DNA of 64,000 bases from CAIMUS01 sp046347625 (lineage in GTDB: Bacteria; Pseudomonadota; Gammaproteobacteria; Competibacterales; Competibacteraceae): contig JAXMFU010000003.1 of the NCBI GenBank assembly GCA_046347625.1, positions 868,001-932,000 of the forward strand, given 5' to 3'. The position numbers and the translations under genes were made by a program. Under the pieces are notes generated by a model. That model worked only from the letters and a program-made list of their open reading frames with translations, did not search any database and had not been told where the DNA came from. Below, piece by piece: positions 60,206-64,000 of the stretch. Within the stretch, counting starts at the first letter, position 1. Each line of letters opens with the position of its first letter.

Positions 60206-61685
60206 CAGCGTAAACCTCGAAGCGGAAGTGGGATCGGGCGTACACCAGGGCGGGCAGGGGCAACTCTTTCGTATCTCGCTCCAGGGTGTCGATCAATGTC
60301 AGAAAAGTGTTCAGGGCAATGCCGGCACGGGCGGCGATCCGGCCTTGGGCGATGGTTCGTTGAGCGACATGCCAGAGCGACAGCTTCGACTCTCTGGCCA
60401 GACTACGCAGGATTTCCAGCGTCCGTTCCCCGATACCCCGAGGCGGGGTATTCACGGCCCGCTCGAAAGAAGGATCGTCATTGCGGTTGGCGAGCAGCCG
60501 CAAATAGGCTAGAGCATCCTTGATCTCCGCCCGCTCGAAGAACCTTAAGCCGCCGTAAACCCGGTAAGGAATCCGGGCGCCGAGCAGTGTCTCCTCCAAA
60601 ACGCGCGATTGCGCATTGGAGCGGTAAAGAATCCCCACCTCGCTGCGCTTGCCGCCCTGTTCCAGCCAACGGCGGATGCGTTCCATGACGAAACGGGCTT
60701 CGTCGTATTCGTTGAAGGCGGCATAGACATTGATAGGTTCGCCGGCGCTGCCCTCGGTCCACAGATTCTTGCCCAGCCGTTCCAGATTATTGGCAATGAC
60801 GGCGTTGGCCGCTTCTAGAATGGTACTGGTGGAGCGATAGTTCTGTTCCAGGCGGACAGTGCGGGCGCCGTGAAAATCCTGGCTGAAACGATGGATATTC
60901 TCGATCCGGGCGCCGCGCCAGCCATAGATGGACTGATCGTCGTCGCCGACGATAAACACATCGCCCCGACCGCCGGTCAGCAGCTGCAACCAATTATATT
61001 GAATGGTATTGGTATCCTGAAATTCATCCACCAAGACATGACGGAAGCGCTCCCGATAATGCTGCATCAGGCTGGGATCGTCATGGAACGACTCATAGGA
61101 ACGCAGCAACAGCTCGCCGAAATCCACCAGTCCGGCACGCTCGCAATGTTCCTGATAGGTCTGATAGATCCGCAGCAACTGGCGCTGCACTGGATCGTCC
61201 TGGGCATGGATCTGCTGTGGGCGCAGGCCCTCGTCCTTGCGGGCGTTGATAAACCAGGTCGCCTGAGCCGGCAGCCATTTTTTTTCATCCAGGTTGAGGT
61301 CACGGATGATACGCTTCACCAGTCGCTGCTGGTCGTCGGCATCCAGAATTTGAAAACCCTGTGGCAATCGGGCTTCCTGCCAGTGCAGCCGCAGCAACCG
61401 GTGGGCAATCCCATGAAAGGTGCCGATCCAAAGCTTATTGATAGGGACATCCAGCAGCGCCTCGATGCGCCCGCGCATCTCGGCGGCGGCCTTGTTGGTA
61501 AAGGTGACCGCCAGAATCGACCAGGGTGAGGCGTTTTCGACCGCCAGCAACCAGGCGACCCGCTGCGCCAGCACCCGAGTCTTACCGCTGCCGGCCCCGG
61601 CCAGCACGCGCAGAGGACCGAGCGGAGCGGTGACCGCTTCGCGTTGCGCCGGATTGAGAGAGTCGAGAATGTGGGAAACGTCCAT
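60090..61685 (-). CDS. uvrD: UvrD/Rep-type DNA helicase, C-terminally truncated
   Basis: The 531-residue frame has UvrD motifs Q and I (LNPAQREAVT, LAGAGSGKTRVL), Ia (AVTFTNKAAAEM), II (VDEFQDTN), III (GDDDQSIYGWRGA) and IV (QNYRST, GILYRSNAQSR). UvrD proteins are about 720 residues; here family sequence ends at about ELPLPALV (near 60225). The last ~40 codons are simply the sirtuin start region in another frame. Motifs V and VI (HSAKGLEF and VGMTRA types) and the C-terminus are missing. ATPase activity would be lost, so this is probably non-functional unless another copy exists. Confidence 0.85.
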   Translation of the reverse strand: MDVSHILDSLNPAQREAVTAPLGPLRVLAGAGSGKTRVLAQRVAWLLAVENASPWSILAVTFTNKAAAEMRGRIEALLDVPINKLWIGTFHGIAHRLLRLHWQEARLPQGFQILDADDQQRLVKRIIRDLNLDEKKWLPAQATWFINARKDEGLRPQQIHAQDDPVQRQLLRIYQTYQEHCERAGLVDFGELLLRSYESFHDDPSLMQHYRERFRHVLVDEFQDTNTIQYNWLQLLTGGRGDVFIVGDDDQSIYGWRGARIENIHRFSQDFHGARTVRLEQNYRSTSTILEAANAVIANNLERLGKNLWTEGSAGEPINVYAAFNEYDEARFVMERIRRWLEQGGKRSEVGILYRSNAQSRVLEETLLGARIPYRVYGGLRFFERAEIKDALAYLRLLANRNDDPSFERAVNTPPRGIGERTLEILRSLARESKLSLWHVAQRTIAQGRIAARAGIALNTFLTLIDTLERDTKELPLPALVYARSHFRFEVYADVHPEHPRGTRPDAAPGPTGHGTDRRRYLRRERRTDLP

Positions 61686-61753
61686 GGAGGGCGATTGTAA
61701 CAGACCTTAAGCGCGAATTGCCGCCGGGACGGACCGGATGGCTACCCCCATAG

Positions 61754-61781
61754 AAAAAGGGGATGTCACCATCCCCTTTTT
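61754..61781 (-). terminator. Bidirectional rho-independent terminator
   Basis: AAAAAGGGGATG pairs with CATCCCCTTTTT around a 4-nt loop. It lies ~42 bp beyond the stop of the minus-strand exported-protein gene at 61823 and separates it from uvrD. Confidence 0.9.
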
Positions 61782-61822
61782 CGGTTGCGCTACCGCTGGA
61801 ATTCGGGCGGTAAATTTACCAC

Positions 61823-62326
61823 CTAGCCGTTGAAGCCAGGCACATTCGAGGGATGGGTCAGTTCCTCTGGAATCGGGCTGGTCGGCTTCATAGTCTTGCC
61901 GAATTGCGGATCCACCATCAGCAAGACGTCGGTTGGCCCTTTGTAGACGGTACCGTCGGCGCGGGTAAAGGTGACTCCTTCAGGAACCTTCACGGAGATA
62001 ATCGCATACCGGCTCTTTTGCTCCGCGGGCAGCGACATATACTGGTCCTTGTTGGCGAAATGATCGCCGTATTTGTCGATCGTCTGGGGAACCAGCACGG
62101 GATCGATCATGGTGATGTTCTTCCCCGATACGGCGACGGTCTCGCCACCTTTGATGACTTTCCCGGATTTGGTCTGTAAGCTGGAACCCGGCGCCAGCCG
62201 GAACATATACACCGTATCCTCTACGCCTCTCCCTGGGGGAAAGCTTTTATCATCCCACTGGGCGAACCCGACGCCGGCCATCAGGGCCAGCATAAAACCT
62301 AACAGCCGAGATAAACGTACTGTCAT
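61823..62326 (-). CDS. Exported protein of unknown function
   Basis: The 167-residue protein starts MTVRLSRLLGFMLALMAGVGFAQWDD, with a signal peptide probably cut after GFA. The mature part is rich in short beta segments (SSLQTKSGKVIKGGETVAVSGKN, VTFTRADGTVYKG). I do not recognise a family. The ATG at 62326 is preceded by GAGGG. It follows maf on the same strand and ends in a strong terminator. Confidence 0.65.
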   Translation of the reverse strand: MTVRLSRLLGFMLALMAGVGFAQWDDKSFPPGRGVEDTVYMFRLAPGSSLQTKSGKVIKGGETVAVSGKNITMIDPVLVPQTIDKYGDHFANKDQYMSLPAEQKSRYAIISVKVPEGVTFTRADGTVYKGPTDVLLMVDPQFGKTMKPTSPIPEELTHPSNVPGFNG

Positions 62327-62451
62327 TTTTCTAACCCTCTGAAGATCATAAGTTGGGAATTCAGTACTGCCGGGGACCGGCAAGCCGGGGAAGTATAACA
62401 ATACCCTGGGATCAATGCATGGGTATCCGCCGGTGATCCGACCTGGCTGGA

Positions 62452-63057
62452 TTACAACAGGCTTATCTCGAACTCCTGCAATAGCTCCGCCGTCTCGAAC
62501 AGCGGCAGGCCCATTACCCCGGAGTAGCTGCCTTCCAGGCGGGTGATAAAGACCGCCGCTCGTCCCTGAATGCCATAAGCGCCGGCTTTATCCGCTGGTT
62601 CGCCGGTGTCCCAGTACGCCTCACACTCGGTCTGAGATAATGCCCGGAAGCGGACCCGGCTTTCCTGTATCCGTAGCGCGGCGCGTTCACCGGCGACCAG
62701 CGCTACGGCACTCATGACCTGATGCTCGCGTCCCGACAGGGCGGCCAGCATCGCCAGTCCCTCGTTACGGTCGCGCGGTTTGCCCAGGATAATACCGTCC
62801 AATACGACCGCCGTATCCGCTCCCAGGACCGGGATCGGCCTAAGCCCGGACTGCCGCATTATGAGCAGCTCCCAACCGGCACGGGCCTTGGCCAGCGCCA
62901 GCCGGCCAACATAAGTCGCCGGGTCTTCGCCGGGCAGAGGGGTTTCATCGACCGCCACCACCACGGTTCGATAGCTCACCCCGATCTGCTCCAGCAGTTC
63001 GCGCCGGCGGGGTGAGCCGGACGCCAGGTGGATAAACCGCTGTGGTAATTCAGCCAC
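62452..63057 (-). CDS. maf: Maf-family nucleoside triphosphate pyrophosphatase
   Basis: The 201-residue protein has the Maf motifs LASGSPRRRELL, LGADTAVVLDG and GAYGIQGRAAVFITRLEGSYSGVMGLPLFET. These house-cleaning enzymes hydrolyse modified or pyrimidine nucleotides; the ASGSPRR form suggests the YhdE-type dTTP/UTP pyrophosphatase. It overlaps rlmH by 8 bp in the nadD-rsfS-rlmH-maf cluster. Confidence 0.9.
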   Translation of the reverse strand: MAELPQRFIHLASGSPRRRELLEQIGVSYRTVVVAVDETPLPGEDPATYVGRLALAKARAGWELLIMRQSGLRPIPVLGADTAVVLDGIILGKPRDRNEGLAMLAALSGREHQVMSAVALVAGERAALRIQESRVRFRALSQTECEAYWDTGEPADKAGAYGIQGRAAVFITRLEGSYSGVMGLPLFETAELLQEFEISLL

Positions 63058-63520
63058 GGTGATAAGGATGCTGCTGTAACAGGCTCAAAGCCCGATAGAG
63101 TTGCTCGGCGACGATAATCCGCACCAAGGGGTGCGGCAGGGTCAGTCGGGAGAGAGACCAGGTCAACTCGGCGCGCGCCCGGCAGACACTGTCCAAACCA
63201 TCGGGACCGCCGATCATGAAGGCCAGATCGCGGCCTTCCTGCCGCCAATGCGCCAGTTCGAAGGCCAACTGCTCCGTATTCCACTGCCGACCGCCGGCAT
63301 CCAGCGCAATCAGGCGCGCACCCTTCGGAGCGGCGGCCAGAATACGCGCTCCCTCTTCCCGGACCAGCCGCTCCAACAGCCCGGGTTTACTCCGCTTGCC
63401 GGCGGGAATCTCCAGCAATTGCAGCGGACATTCCCGGGGAAAGCGAACGGCATACTCGTCGAACCCGGCCTTGACCCAGGCGGGCATGCGGGTACCGACC
63501 GCAAGTAAACACATCCGCAT
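63050..63520 (-). CDS. rlmH: 23S rRNA (pseudouridine1915-N3)-methyltransferase
   Basis: The 156-residue SPOUT methyltransferase has the SAM-binding knot region LAFMIGGPDGLD and SLSRLTLPHPLVRIIVAEQLYRALSLLQQHPYHRG, which is nearly invariant in RlmH. It methylates helix 69 of 23S rRNA in assembled ribosomes. Length is normal. It lies between rsfS and maf, the typical gene order. Confidence 0.97.
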   Translation of the reverse strand: MRMCLLAVGTRMPAWVKAGFDEYAVRFPRECPLQLLEIPAGKRSKPGLLERLVREEGARILAAAPKGARLIALDAGGRQWNTEQLAFELAHWRQEGRDLAFMIGGPDGLDSVCRARAELTWSLSRLTLPHPLVRIIVAEQLYRALSLLQQHPYHRG

Positions 63521-63559
63521 GCTTGTTCAGACTCGTATCGCGGTCGGCGGAGAACCGCT

Positions 63560-63919
63560 TCAGAGTCGTCGGACGGCGGTACTACCGGAGGTGGTTTCCC
63601 CGATCGTCCAGAGTTTCTCCAAGTTATAAAAATCCCGTGTTTCGGGCTGCATGAGATGAACGATGATATCGCCCAGATCCACCAGAATCCACTCGGCATC
63701 CCGTTCGCCTTCCACACCCAGGGGACTGACGCCGGCTGCCTTACATTTCTCGACCACTTTGTCGGCCAGGGCTTTTACCTGCCGGCCGGAGGTCCCACTG
63801 GCGACGATCATCAGATCGGTAAAACTGGCGATCGCACGCACATCCAGAATCTTAATATCCTTCGCCTTCAGATCTTCCAAGGCGCCTACAACCAAGTCTT
63901 TCAACTCGTCAAGTTGCAT
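63560..63919 (-). CDS. rsfS: Ribosomal silencing factor
   Basis: The 119-residue RsfS/DUF143 protein has LEDLKAKDIKILDVR, SFTDLMIVASGTSGRQVKALAD and GERDAEWILVDLGDIIVHLM. It binds uL14 and blocks subunit joining during starvation. It follows nadD by 10 bp and precedes rlmH by 39 bp. Confidence 0.97.
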   Translation of the reverse strand: MQLDELKDLVVGALEDLKAKDIKILDVRAIASFTDLMIVASGTSGRQVKALADKVVEKCKAAGVSPLGVEGERDAEWILVDLGDIIVHLMQPETRDFYNLEKLWTIGETTSGSTAVRRL

Positions 63920-63929
63920 AGTTACGATA

Positions 63930-64000
63930 TCATTCCTTACAGGCTGATGAGACGGATAGCCGATATAGGCCGTGTTCGCGAATGGCGTCCCAGACTGCTT
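63930..64000 (-). CDS. nadD: Nicotinate-nucleotide adenylyltransferase, C-terminal end only
   Basis: The last ~22 codons read VWDAIREHGLYRLSVSSACKE then TGA; IREHGLYR is the characteristic NadD C-terminus. The rest lies beyond the right edge. Position before rsfS and rlmH agrees with the usual cluster. Confidence 0.8.
   Translation of the reverse strand, partial: AVWDAIREHGLYRLSVSSACKE

Overview
The window looks like a chromosome segment of a GC-rich gammaproteobacterium. The gene repertoire (complete 14-subunit nuo operon with separate nuoC and nuoD, nadD-rsfS-rlmH-maf order, a PEP-CTERM protein, many Uma2/Rpn-type nucleases and many dispersed palindromic repeats) would fit a Competibacter/Contendobacter-like lineage, but that placement is recognition and inference, not a search result.

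Layout. 1-2.2 kb: 3' end of an AmmeMemoRadiSam radical SAM gene, an NRDE/TANGO2-like gene and a FIST-domain gene, all on the plus strand. 2.4-17.9 kb: defence-like accessory block on the minus strand: a large 2OG-Fe(II) oxygenase, a CHAT-NTPase-TPR protein interrupted by an in-frame TAG, two Rpn-family copies on the plus strand (one broken, one intact with internal 81-bp repeats) bracketing the CHAT gene, a complete type I restriction-modification operon (hsdM-hsdS-hsdR), and a Uma2 nuclease. 17.9-26.1 kb: a PEP-CTERM secreted protein followed by an island of toxin-antitoxin genes, several damaged, a group II intron with its maturase, duplicated promoter segments, an OST-HTH protein and a pair of tiny overlapping membrane-protein genes.

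26.1-41.5 kb: the nuoA-N operon (respiratory complex I) on the minus strand. It is intact as coding sequence, but palindromic repeats sit between nuoG/nuoH and nuoJ/nuoK; the innermost copies are inverted relative to one another and flank nuoH-I-J. 41.5-47 kb: repeats, a DUF4276 fragment, a solitary antitoxin-like gene, and an ISKra4-like insertion sequence with a clean 9-bp target duplication that splits a pRiA4b-ORF3-like gene.

47-55 kb: fetB-fetA and an arsS-like radical SAM gene in one overlapping operon, an aspartyl protease, a DUF2281 protein, a CinA-like protein with a degenerate amidase site, and an unusually large (1133 aa) GlmS-like amidotransferase/SIS protein. 55.1-56.1 kb: the most striking non-coding region. 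It has a tandem duplication of about 215 bp followed by a plus-strand run of hairpins carrying GGA in their loops, which I read as a CsrB/RsmZ-type CsrA-sequestering RNA. 56.1-64 kb: a secreted protein of seven ~54-aa repeats, a HAD phosphatase, a SnoaL-like protein, a sirtuin overlapping a C-terminally truncated UvrD helicase, a small exported protein, and the maf-rlmH-rsfS-nadD housekeeping cluster.

Recurring themes are decay by single nonsense changes (TAG in the CHAT gene, the intron maturase and a PIN toxin; TGA in an Rpn copy) and repeated spread of at least four small non-coding repeat families into intergenic DNA.
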